Source of the DNA: a virus
IMG/VR virus record: IMGVR_UViG_3300030328_005397
Coordinates: 1-43,026 of that record
DNA: 43,026 nt
Strand: one strand, 5' to 3'
Shown piece by piece: positions 37,238 through 42,944 of this stretch. The notes beneath the pieces were generated by a model. The model ran no database searches. It was not told where the DNA came from and saw only the letters and a list, made by a program, of their open reading frames with translations. Position numbers and translations under genes: made by a program. Position 1 is the first letter of the stretch. The number at the start of each line of letters is the position of its first letter.

Positions 37238-37486
37238 ATGGTTACTATCCAACAAAGAGATGTCAAATATGGGTCAAGAGAATATTGGTTCTCTTATGCA
37301 GAGGATATTATTAGCCGGACTAAAGTTAATCGCCCTTGGTTTTCTGAAATAAAATGCGCGGAAATAGCTCTTCGTAGAGCGGTAGAAGAAGGAGATCCCA
37401 AGGCTATAAAACTTAGCCACTTGCTTTGGCAGAAAAAAATGAAAAACGATCATAAGATACATAAAGATGAAGTTAGCAATAGTTAG
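37238..37486 (+). CDS. Orphan protein, 82 aa
   Basis: This basic, helical protein (SREYWFSYAEDIISRTK, KCAEIALRRAVEEGD, SHLLWQKKMKND) has no motif I recognise and no cysteine pair. The helix pair 'EIALRRAVEEGDPKAIKLS' looks like a helical hairpin. It begins 2 bases after the cupin stop and overlaps the following cytidylyltransferase by 20 nt, so translation is coupled in this run. Confidence 0.68.
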   Translation: MVTIQQRDVKYGSREYWFSYAEDIISRTKVNRPWFSEIKCAEIALRRAVEEGDPKAIKLSHLLWQKKMKNDHKIHKDEVSNS

Positions 37487-37889
37487 CGGCGGCTTTGACC
37501 CCGTTCATGTAGGCCATATTGAACTTTTTGAAAGAGCTAAGGATATGGCAGATGATTTATGCGTAATTGTCAATGACGATGCTTTCCTAGAACGCAAAAA
37601 AGGCAAACCCTTCATGCCTCTTAATGAGAGATTAAAGATCATAGAATCTTTGAAACCTGTAGATATGGTAGTAGAATCTGCCGATCAAGACGATACCGTC
37701 TGCAACACCCTTGAATGGATCAGAGCGCTTTACAAGAATAAATACAAGCATATAATGTTCTGTAATGGCGGGGATCGGACAGGTAAAGGAGAGACTCCAG
37801 AGCATAAAACATGCGAGCAGATAGGTATTAAACCAGTTTACGGACTGGGGGAAAAGATCCAGAGTAGTAGCTGCCTTTTAAAAAAGTGA
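37467..37889 (+). CDS. Cytidylyltransferase-like nucleotidyltransferase (TagD/RfaE type)
   Basis: The 140-aa protein has the diagnostic start AIVSGGFDPVHVGHIELFERA (part; residues 4-24), including HxGH at 14-17 in the 'GxFDpvHxGH' loop, and later KKGKPFMPLNERLKIIESLKP, where the Arg/Lys residues bind nucleotide. KPVYGLGEKIQSSSCLLKK fits the C-terminal R/K...S-S-S motif. It should attach CMP (or AMP) to a phosphorylated alcohol or sugar, for example glycerol-3-phosphate or a heptose phosphate. It is a second copy of the domain fused in the 13582 gene. A GTG-start gene overlaps its end by 4 nt. Confidence 0.87.
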   Translation: MKLAIVSGGFDPVHVGHIELFERAKDMADDLCVIVNDDAFLERKKGKPFMPLNERLKIIESLKPVDMVVESADQDDTVCNTLEWIRALYKNKYKHIMFCNGGDRTGKGETPEHKTCEQIGIKPVYGLGEKIQSSSCLLKK

Positions 37890-38383
37890 AGATAAAATTC
37901 TTTGATCAAAGCGAGCAAGCTTTTCTTGATGCGGTTGCTAGATCACGAGCCGAAGGGAAGACCCACCTAAAAACTAAGTCTCTCATGTGCTCTGGGCGTA
38001 AAGACGGAAGCGCTTACGATAAAAGTTTAGAAGGGCATTACATGGGGGTAGCTGGAGAATATGCTGTTGCAGAAGAAGTAAGAGGGTTCATGGATTTCAT
38101 TCCTCGCTCACAAGGGGATAAGCACTCGGCAGATATTTTATGTAGGAATAAAGAAGGAAAAAATTGTAAAATTTCAGTCAAGACTACTAAATATAAAGAC
38201 CCAATACTTAAAGTTAACTCTCTAGTTGAAATAAAAGACGCTACCCACGTTGCGCTGTGCCGTTATTTTAAAGAGCCCAAGCAGGAAGGGGTAGAAATAT
38301 ACTGGGTCAAGCCAGTGGAAGAATTTAGAAATAATCACTACATACGAGATTTTGGTTACGGCCCTAAAATGTGCTTGAAATAA
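37886..38383 (+). CDS. PD-(D/E)XK endonuclease-like protein, 165 aa
   Basis: The central part has GVAGEYAVAEEVRGF (about 52-66), the 'g..gE..v...L' helix. Then HSADILCRNKEGKNCKISVKTTKY (about 79-102, part) gives an Asp in SADILC followed by the Ser-Val-Lys-Thr strand, a nuclease-type D...(D/E)xK site with the usual acidic residue possibly replaced by Ser. Other features: ALCRYFKEPK and EIYWVKPVEEF. This may be a restriction-like or Holliday-junction nuclease, or an inactive relative. It uses the GTG at 37886. Confidence 0.62.
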   Translation: MKIKFFDQSEQAFLDAVARSRAEGKTHLKTKSLMCSGRKDGSAYDKSLEGHYMGVAGEYAVAEEVRGFMDFIPRSQGDKHSADILCRNKEGKNCKISVKTTKYKDPILKVNSLVEIKDATHVALCRYFKEPKQEGVEIYWVKPVEEFRNNHYIRDFGYGPKMCLK

Positions 38384-38385
38384 AA

Positions 38386-39138
38386 ATGAAGTATATAACA
38401 TTATTACTGTTGGTTTCCGTTTCTGCATTTGCTCAGACTCCGGAGAATAGATCATTCGTTTCTTTTGCGACTCAGTATATTCCCGAGCTGGATGAGAGAG
38501 TGCTGACCCGTGAAGAAATATGGGAAGAGAAAGAAGTAAAAGAGTATTACCCGATAAATGATATTATTACCAAAAAGACCTTATTCGTTCCCACTACAGG
38601 GGCGAATAAAGCTTTTTACCAGTCTTTAAATTATTATAATAGAAATCTCTTCATGACCCTAAAAGAAGCGGCTAAAAAATCCCGCGAAGAGAACAAGACT
38701 ATTTATGTAAATATAGTAGCTGGAGAAAATGTTCCCGCTCACGCTTTCAAAGGGAGAAATAATGTGTACAAAGCTTCTGAATACACCGAGGGTCAATGGA
38801 CGATCTTTGGGATAGATCCAAAAGGAGAGCTTACGCAAGACCATTACCAACATGGAGAATATGGCAAACAGGGGAGGGATGGTATTTCTTATGAGCATGC
38901 GGTTAAAACCTTCAAGGCTACCGCTTTACGCAAGGCTGCAATGAGAGCGGAAAAGAGCGACAAAGAAAACGATTGGCATGTAGTATTTGATTTAGGGGAT
39001 GGAGTCAGTCAGACATATACTTTCGACACTTTCGTTGAATACGAAGAATTTTACAATTTAACTAGACTGTACGAGCAAGATAAGAGTAAGTACGAGGTGA
39101 AAAAAGTAAAAGCACCTAAACCTTTAGTTAAAAAATAA
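38386..39138 (+). CDS. Secreted/periplasmic orphan protein, 250 aa
   Basis: A clear signal peptide starts at ATG 38386: MKYITLLLLVSVSAFAQ, with a Lys, a hydrophobic core and an Ala-x-Ala cleavage site before Gln17. The mature part is hydrophilic and charged (PELDERVLTREEIWEEKEV, then SREENKTIYVNIVAGENVP), with a 'GDGVSQTYTFDTFVEYEEF' segment near residues 208-226. It ends in Lys/Pro (KVKAPKPLVKK). It shows no cysteines and no known motif. It begins the envelope block that continues with two membrane proteins. A start 15 bases upstream would spoil the signal peptide. Confidence 0.78.
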   Translation: MKYITLLLLVSVSAFAQTPENRSFVSFATQYIPELDERVLTREEIWEEKEVKEYYPINDIITKKTLFVPTTGANKAFYQSLNYYNRNLFMTLKEAAKKSREENKTIYVNIVAGENVPAHAFKGRNNVYKASEYTEGQWTIFGIDPKGELTQDHYQHGEYGKQGRDGISYEHAVKTFKATALRKAAMRAEKSDKENDWHVVFDLGDGVSQTYTFDTFVEYEEFYNLTRLYEQDKSKYEVKKVKAPKPLVKK

Positions 39139-39141
39139 ATT

Positions 39142-39384
39142 ATGAAATCATTCATTAACTTTGAGTACATGATTACTCCGGGAATCTTAAAGATTCTTTG
39201 TTATATTGGGGCAGTAGTTACTGTCGTTATGGGAATTTTAGCTCTTTTTTCGGGAGCTTCCGATGCGGTGACAGCCGGAATTAGTCTGATGGTTTTGGGG
39301 CCAATAGCTTGCCGTATTTACACAGAGCTGTTGTTGGTCATCTTTGAAATTCACAAGACGTTAAAAGAAATCCGAGATAAATAA
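39142..39384 (+). CDS. DUF4282-like membrane protein, 80 aa
   Basis: Two hydrophobic segments are seen: about residues 14-38 (ILKILCYIGAVVTVVMGILAL) and 43-70 (AVTAGISLMVLGPIACRIYTELLLVIF). The N terminus MKSFINFEYMITPGILKILC matches the start of DUF4282 proteins ('..fl.F...ITp.iikilYwi'), small bacterial membrane proteins of unknown function. The gene starts 3 bases after the secreted-protein gene and is followed by another membrane protein after 1 base. It presumably acts at the inner membrane. Confidence 0.8.
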   Translation: MKSFINFEYMITPGILKILCYIGAVVTVVMGILALFSGASDAVTAGISLMVLGPIACRIYTELLLVIFEIHKTLKEIRDK

Positions 39385-39385
39385 T

Positions 39386-39640
39386 ATGGAAACAGAAATT
39401 AGTCCTATTCAGTTGGTGCTGGCGCTCCCTTCGCTAGTGTGTCTTATTATAATTATCAAAAATATGTTTGATAATGGAAGCTCAGGCTTAGGTATCGCCA
39501 CAATAATTCTTACTCTTGTTTGCGGTATAGGCAGCCTAATTGCTTTTGTTTGGGGGTGGATGAATGTAGGAGGTAAAGTTATGATTACTTGGACAATCTT
39601 GACCATAGCTGGTGTCATAGCTGCTGCGGGAGGTTTTTAG
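39386..39640 (+). CDS. Small membrane protein with three hydrophobic stretches, 84 aa
   Basis: Hydrophobic stretches at about residues 8-27 (IQLVLALPSLVCLIIIIKNM, part), 33-58 (SGLGIATIILTLVCGIGSLIAF, part) and 64-84 (MITWTILTIAGVIAAAGGF) suggest three membrane helices or two plus a reentrant one. There are few charged residues. No family is recognised. It ends the run 38386-39640, and a strong intrinsic terminator follows 20 bases later, so this is the last gene of that transcript. Confidence 0.75.
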   Translation: METEISPIQLVLALPSLVCLIIIIKNMFDNGSSGLGIATIILTLVCGIGSLIAFVWGWMNVGGKVMITWTILTIAGVIAAAGGF

Positions 39641-39660
39641 TATATTTGGGTAATGTGGGC

Positions 39661-39698
39661 GCCTCGTCGTGAGTTGAACATCGCGGCGGGGCTTTTTT
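39661..39698 (+). terminator. Strong intrinsic terminator after the membrane-protein run
   Basis: GCCTCGTCG (39661-39669) pairs with CGGCGGGGC (39684-39692) into a nine-base stem, with two G-U pairs, around a 14-base loop. It is followed by six T (39693-39698). It is the clearest plus-strand terminator in the window and ends the long rightward transcription unit before the block of tiny genes. Confidence 0.88.
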
Positions 39699-39702
39699 AT
39701 AG

Positions 39703-39837
39703 ATGAATTTATTCACTCAATTGGCGATAAATAGTTTTAAAAACTTCTTTAAATTGCGTTTTATGGCTGAGAAGTGTAATTGTAAGGTGTGTAGGTCGAA
39801 ATATGAAAGAGAAAAAACAAGCAGGAAAAGGGGATAA
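39703..39837 (+). CDS. Possible tiny cysteine-rich protein, 44 aa
   Basis: After the terminator an ATG at 39703 opens 44 codons. The second half has MAEKCNCKVCRSKY, a Cys-x-Cys-x2-Cys zinc-knuckle pattern, then a very basic tail. A start at the internal ATG 39763 would give just this part. It overlaps the next gene by 35 nt in another frame. The evidence is thin (no clear ribosome-binding site), so it may be a non-coding stretch. Confidence 0.35.
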   Translation: MNLFTQLAINSFKNFFKLRFMAEKCNCKVCRSKYEREKTSRKRG

Positions 39838-39952
39838 GCCAAGAAATTGTTTTTCTAGCGGATATAAAGATAATTACGAAGCGATCAATTGGGGGGAGAA
39901 AAAATGTGTCAGTGCTTCAAATGTAAAAAAGAATTCGCCGAAACAGAATTAA
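39803..39952 (+). CDS. Small phage protein of the GKGDKPR type, 49 aa
   Basis: The short protein contains AGKGDKPRNCFSSGYKDNYE and then INWGEKK. I know the string 'GKGDKPR......f..nyd.I.wg' from many small phage proteins of unknown role, so this is probably genuine although only 49 aa long. It starts at ATG 39803. Its second half is read in a different frame by the 38-aa zinc-ribbon gene at 39904 (49-nt overlap). Confidence 0.7.
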   Translation: MKEKKQAGKGDKPRNCFSSGYKDNYEAINWGEKKCVSASNVKKNSPKQN

Positions 39953-40020
39953 CATGGGTTATTATAAATAACTCCTTAAAATTAATATGTGATGAATGTA
40001 AAAAAGAAAAAGAATTATGA
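39904..40020 (+). CDS. Tiny zinc-ribbon protein, 38 aa
   Basis: The 38-aa reading has two Cys pairs: CFKCKKEF at residues 4-11 and CDECKKEKEL at the end, separated by hydrophobic strands (TWVIINNSLKLI). This is a textbook minimal zinc ribbon. A strong ribosome-binding site, GGGGGGAG, lies 6 bases upstream of the ATG at 39904, which supports translation. It overlaps the GKGDKPR gene (out of frame) on its left and a tiny possible frame on its right. Confidence 0.72.
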   Translation: MCQCFKCKKEFAETELTWVIINNSLKLICDECKKEKEL

Positions 40021-40072
40021 TATACTTCCGGAGGATTTTGAGGGAGAGGATTATACAGTATGGTTTTGGTAA
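39992..40072 (+). CDS. Possible tiny acidic protein, 26 aa
   Basis: ATG 39992 opens 26 codons: a basic start (MNVKKKKN), then acidic-aromatic residues (DILPEDFEGEDYTVWFW), with the stop one base before the ATG of the 40073 gene. The composition looks protein-like, but the reading is very short and overlaps the zinc-ribbon gene by 29 nt. There is no clear ribosome-binding site. Confidence 0.25.
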   Translation: MNVKKKKNYDILPEDFEGEDYTVWFW

Positions 40073-40288
40073 ATGAAAATATACTGTGTATCATGGAAAG
40101 ACGAAAGGTGGAGCGCTGATAAAGAAACCATAAAGGGTATAAATGACCTAATCAGTAAAAGCTCAATTAAAAACAAAAGTATTTTTGACAGAATTAATCC
40201 TGAAGCTATGTTATTGTTTTTTTTGTGTATATTAGGATGTATTTATCATGGCCTCACTTTTTGCTTCAAATGGTTAAAAAGAAAATAA
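40073..40288 (+). CDS. Small single-span membrane protein, 71 aa
   Basis: The first half is polar (MKIYCVSWKDERWSADKETIK, then SSIKNKSIFDRINPE). It is followed by one hydrophobic helix, about residues 46-66 (MLLFFLCILGCIYHGLTFCF), and a short basic end (KWLKRK). This is a small C-tail-anchored type of layout, with the N terminus probably in the cytoplasm because of the positive tail. The function is unknown; small membrane proteins here could belong to lysis or host-envelope control. The last 19 nt overlap the lipoprotein gene. A purine-rich GGAGG occurs about 40 bases upstream, too far for a site. Confidence 0.62.
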   Translation: MKIYCVSWKDERWSADKETIKGINDLISKSSIKNKSIFDRINPEAMLLFFLCILGCIYHGLTFCFKWLKRK

Positions 40289-40482
40289 TTATTATGTTTT
40301 TATTTTTAAACTCCGGCTGCACCGGAAGTTGGGTGTGGCAGGAAGATTATCCTAAGCACCGAACCATGTCTTTTAAATGTCCACGATGGAATTATAACGA
40401 AGCCTACAACGAGCTTCATCATATTTATGCAACCAGACAACACGAACCAATCAAGGTTAATGACAAGAAGCGAGGTAACTGA
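40270..40482 (+). CDS. Small lipoprotein, 70 aa
   Basis: ATG 40270 begins MVKKKIIIMFLFLNSGCTG, a lipoprotein signal with basic start, hydrophobic core and lipobox L-N-S-G-C (about 13-17), so Cys17 would be lipidated. The mature part is polar and aromatic (SWVWQEDYPKHRTMSFKCP, then NYNEAYNELHHIYATRQHE). Its size and position after a small membrane protein suggest an outer-membrane spanin-like or entry-exclusion role, but no family is recognised. A start 45 bases upstream would ruin the signal. It overlaps the next gene by 23 nt. Confidence 0.72.
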   Translation: MVKKKIIIMFLFLNSGCTGSWVWQEDYPKHRTMSFKCPRWNYNEAYNELHHIYATRQHEPIKVNDKKRGN

Positions 40483-40675
40483 AGAGCTTTTAAAAAGAGG
40501 GTATACTGAAGATGAATATCCCGGTATTTGGAAAACGCCAGATGGGAAAGATAAGATAGTATGGTTTCTAGCTACCAAACGGGAAGGCTTAAGTTTTGAT
40601 AGCAAAAGCTGGGGGCCAGAAATAACTGCCTGCAAGGAACGTTGGAAAAATAGGAAAAAAATGTGTAAGAAGTAG
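40460..40675 (+). CDS. Orphan protein, 71 aa
   Basis: From ATG 40460 (AAGG five bases upstream; another ATG at 40427 is possible) the protein is MTRSEVTEELLKRGYTEDEYPG, a helix in the style of short DNA-binding or nuclease-associated domains, then IWKTPDGKDKIVWFLATK and a basic tail rich in Lys (KNRKKMCKK). Two cysteines are at the end. I do not recognise it. It overlaps the lipoprotein gene by 23 nt and is 5 bases before the next ATG. Confidence 0.62.
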   Translation: MTRSEVTEELLKRGYTEDEYPGIWKTPDGKDKIVWFLATKREGLSFDSKSWGPEITACKERWKNRKKMCKK

Positions 40676-40680
40676 GTATT

Positions 40681-41061
40681 ATGGAGCCTAAAATAGATGA
40701 TCAGGCCAGTTTAGGTATTAATTTAAAGTGGCTAATTCAAATTATAGTAGTAGCGGGAATGGCGGTTTGGGGTTATTTTGGCATTACTTCAAAGATTTCG
40801 CAATTAGAAATAGACGTTATGAGAATGAAAGATGCCGTAGAAATGAATTCTAACTTTCGAGTCAAATGGCCTCTCGGTCAGCTCGGAGCTTTGCCTGATG
40901 ATGCCGAACAAAATATGCGTTTGAAGTTTATAGAAAAAGATATAGAGGTAATGGAGACGCATGTTGACACTTTAAGGATCAGGTCTATAAAACAAGAAGA
41001 GCTGCATAACCCACCTCACCCATTTGTCCCTATGTTAAAAAGCGATAAACATAGCGATTAA
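40681..41061 (+). CDS. Membrane-anchored coiled-coil protein (possible i-spanin-like), 126 aa
   Basis: After a short N-terminal tail (MEPKIDDQASLGINL) is a single membrane helix, residues about 16-38 (KWLIQIIVVAGMAVWGYFGIT, part). A periplasm-facing coiled-coil follows, with heptads in ISQLEIDVMRMKDAVEMN and NMRLKFIEKDIEVMETHVDTL (part). It ends with PHPFVPMLKSDKHSD. An N-terminal anchor followed by a periplasmic coiled coil is the layout of inner-membrane spanins. I recall similar proteins in other large phages without a firm name. Candidate outer partners are the lipoproteins at 40270 and 42049. Confidence 0.68.
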   Translation: MEPKIDDQASLGINLKWLIQIIVVAGMAVWGYFGITSKISQLEIDVMRMKDAVEMNSNFRVKWPLGQLGALPDDAEQNMRLKFIEKDIEVMETHVDTLRIRSIKQEELHNPPHPFVPMLKSDKHSD

Positions 41062-41066
41062 AAGAA

Positions 41067-41075
41067 GTGTAATAA
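41067..41075 (+). promoter_or_regulatory. GTGTAATAA motif before the 41082 gene (copy 3 of 3)
   Basis: The nonamer ends six bases before the ATG at 41082, in the 20-base gap after the preceding stop. It is identical to the motifs at 1573-1581 (minus strand) and 22639-22647. Confidence 0.5.
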
Positions 41076-41081
41076 AATAAA

Positions 41082-41525
41082 ATGATCGTTGATTTTACTG
41101 AACAAATTATAGCGGAAAAAGAAAAGAAGACTTTAAATAAGCCTTTTAGAACTCCTAAAGGGCCAAAGAAGTTTTCAGTTTACGTTAAAAATGATAAAGG
41201 AAATGTGGTAAAAGTTAACTTTGGTGATCCAAATATGGAAATCAAAAGAGACGATCCAGATAGGCGTAAGAATTTTCGCGCCCGTCATCAATGTGATAGC
41301 GATCCCGGCCCAAAATGGAAAGCGCGATATTGGTCTTGTAAAATGTGGGAGTCGGGAAAGTCAGTTACAGACTATACTAAAGGGGCTGATCTAAATACTT
41401 TACTCACAATTAATCCTTCTTTGGCTTTTGCGGATGATGCAGAAAATGAGGGCTGTGATTGCGGGGGAGAATGCAACTGTCAAGACGATTGCTGTTGCCA
41501 GCCAGTGACTAATGGAGATATTTAA
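41082..41525 (+). CDS. Phage protein with FRARHxC/KARYWSCKMW domain and Cys-rich tail, 147 aa
   Basis: Residues about 32-88 (SVYVKNDKGNVVKVNFGDPN, then RRKNFRARHQCDSDPGPKWK and ARYWSCKMW) form a compact domain I know from many large phages, often near capsid-maturation genes, of unknown function. The Cys pair in HQC and WSCK may bind metal. The tail has CDCGGECNCQDDCCCQP (about 126-142), an unusual cysteine cluster with seven Cys in 17 residues. It has no signal peptide. A GTGTAATAA motif precedes it, so it may belong to a separate regulatory class, perhaps late genes. Confidence 0.78.
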   Translation: MIVDFTEQIIAEKEKKTLNKPFRTPKGPKKFSVYVKNDKGNVVKVNFGDPNMEIKRDDPDRRKNFRARHQCDSDPGPKWKARYWSCKMWESGKSVTDYTKGADLNTLLTINPSLAFADDAENEGCDCGGECNCQDDCCCQPVTNGDI

Positions 41526-41526
41526 T

Positions 41527-41673
41527 ATGTCCACTAAAGAGCAACTCCAAGACATGATTGAAATCCTTTCAGCCCTCGACGTAAGAAATTTGGACGAGGA
41601 AGGTCGGGATGAAGCCGTGTATATAGTCAATGATATTATTATATCTATTGAAGAATTAATGGATTTATTGTAG
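41527..41673 (+). CDS. Small acidic helical protein, 48 aa
   Basis: ATG 41527 opens 48 codons: MSTKEQLQDMIEILSALDVR, then acidic helix DEEGRDEAVYIVNDIIISIEELMDLL. It begins one base after the previous stop. The regular spacing of Ile/Leu gives an amphipathic helix pair. No motif is recognised. Short acidic proteins of this type are common among phage early genes and some inhibit host proteins, but nothing here proves that. Confidence 0.66.
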   Translation: MSTKEQLQDMIEILSALDVRNLDEEGRDEAVYIVNDIIISIEELMDLL

Positions 41674-41695
41674 TTTTAGGGCGAAAATACTCTGT

Positions 41696-42052
41696 ATGTA
41701 TGAGTATAACGCCCAAGTCCTCAGAGTTGTCGATGGCGACACGGTAGACGTGTTAATTGACTGCGGATTTTCCACTTTCCGAAAGGAAAGGGTTCGTCTT
41801 TACGGGATAAACGCCCCCGAATCCAGAACCCGCGATAAAGAAGAGAAGAAAAAAGGGCTCGCGGCGAAAGAAAGGTTAGATCAGCTTATTACAAATACTG
41901 AAGGTAAAATTGTAGTTAAAACCGAACTAGATAAAAAAGGTAAGTATGGCAGAATACTCGGTGTAATTTGGGACGAAAGTAAAAAGAAAAACTTTAACAA
42001 CATGTTAGTAGCTGAAGGCCACGCGATTAAATATGAAGGAGGTAAAAGATGA
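41696..42052 (+). CDS. Thermonuclease (SNase) family nuclease
   Basis: The 118-aa protein is a staphylococcal-nuclease-fold enzyme: VLRVVDGDTVDVLID (8-22) carries the metal-binding Asp residues. VRLYGINAPESR (33-44) supplies catalytic Arg34 and Glu42, and GKYGRILGVIW (82-92) has the second Arg, 86. The ending NNMLVAEGHAIKYEGG matches the family's 'n..lv..G.a..y'. It lacks a signal peptide, so it is probably intracellular and may degrade host nucleic acid or process phage DNA. It overlaps the lipoprotein gene start by 4 nt (ATGA). Confidence 0.92.
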   Translation: MYEYNAQVLRVVDGDTVDVLIDCGFSTFRKERVRLYGINAPESRTRDKEEKKKGLAAKERLDQLITNTEGKIVVKTELDKKGKYGRILGVIWDESKKKNFNNMLVAEGHAIKYEGGKR

Positions 42053-42234
42053 AGCTGGAAACAAGAGTATTTATTTGTTTTGTTCTTACCTTGATTCTTA
42101 TGTTTTTGACAGGATGCCATTCCGTTAAATGGGAGACATTTCCAGATGATGAAAGGTTGCCTCAAAATAAACGTCCCGCAGCCTTGAATCCCCCGACACC
42201 ACAAGGGGTAACTGTAATAAAAGGCAGTTTTTAA
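42049..42234 (+). CDS. Small proline-rich lipoprotein (possible o-spanin-like), 61 aa
   Basis: A signal MKLETRVFICFVLTLILMFLTGC ends in the lipobox L-T-G-C (part; Cys23). The mature chain of 38 residues is polar and proline-rich (DDERLPQNKRPAALNPPTPQ), the character of Rz1-type outer-membrane spanins, which are short, proline-rich lipoproteins. An inner-membrane coiled-coil protein lies at 40681. Rz/Rz1 genes are usually adjacent or nested; here five genes' distance weakens that reading. It overlaps the thermonuclease gene by 4 nt. Confidence 0.75.
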   Translation: MKLETRVFICFVLTLILMFLTGCHSVKWETFPDDERLPQNKRPAALNPPTPQGVTVIKGSF

Positions 42235-42235
42235 A

Positions 42236-42940
42236 ATGGGTAATATATGTTTCTTGTTTGATGTCGATGGAACACTAACAGAACCGTGCAAAAGAATAGA
42301 CGAGACCTTCGCTAAATTTTTTGAAAGATGGGCAACTTTTCACCCTACTTATCTTGTTTCTGGCAGTAAATTTTCTCAAATTCAAACTCAAGTAGGAGGA
42401 GATATAATTGATGCATGTAAAGGGATTTTTAGTTGCATGGGTAATGAATATTGGGTAGGAGACACTATTATGTATAAAAATAAACTGGATTTAAAATCTG
42501 AGGTTTATGATTTTCTTCTTTCTAAATTAAAAAATAGCCCTTGGGAAGAAAGAGCCGAGCCTCATTTCGAAGAGAGAAGCGGTATGTTAAACTTCTCGGT
42601 AGTAGGCAGGGGAGCGAGCTTTGAGCTAAGGAATCAATATAAGAAGTGGGATGGCACAAATAAAGAGAGGGGATCTATCGCTGAGGAATTTAATTTTAAA
42701 TTTTCTGAAAAGTATAACCTAGAAGCATTGGTTGGTGGCGAAATATCCTTAGATATCCAACAAAAAGGAATGGATAAGGGCCAAATAATAAAATACTTAG
42801 ACTATGAAACGGTGATTTTTTTCGGAGATAAGTGTCACGAAGGGGGAAATGATTATGCTCTTTTTTCCAAAGCAGATGAAGGCTGGAGTGTAAAAGGATG
42901 GGAAGAAACTGAAAAAATATTAATTTCTAATTACTCATAA
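42236..42940 (+). CDS. Phosphomannomutase, eukaryote-type (HAD superfamily)
   Basis: This 234-aa protein interconverts mannose-6-phosphate and mannose-1-phosphate in the HAD-IIB fold. FLFDVDGTLTEPCKRIDE (6-23) holds nucleophile Asp9 and acid/base Asp11. LVSGSKFSQIQTQVG (about 40-54) matches 'GG.....eqlg', and ERSGMLNFSVVGRGAS (about 112-127) the PMM cap motif. DIQQKGMDKGQIIKYL and FFGDKCHEGGNDYALF (about 177-212, the Mg-binding G-D...N-D) are specific for the PMM1/2 family. Bacteria usually use an unrelated ManB/AlgC enzyme, so this type is unusual here. It could feed GDP-mannose to Gmd (19625). Confidence 0.93.
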   Translation: MGNICFLFDVDGTLTEPCKRIDETFAKFFERWATFHPTYLVSGSKFSQIQTQVGGDIIDACKGIFSCMGNEYWVGDTIMYKNKLDLKSEVYDFLLSKLKNSPWEERAEPHFEERSGMLNFSVVGRGASFELRNQYKKWDGTNKERGSIAEEFNFKFSEKYNLEALVGGEISLDIQQKGMDKGQIIKYLDYETVIFFGDKCHEGGNDYALFSKADEGWSVKGWEETEKILISNYS

Positions 42941-42944
42941 AATT

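Noticed and set aside
40017-40076. 19-aa frame starting at ATG 40017
   Set aside because: It overlaps a zinc-ribbon gene and a better 26-aa frame, and is too short and basic to support.
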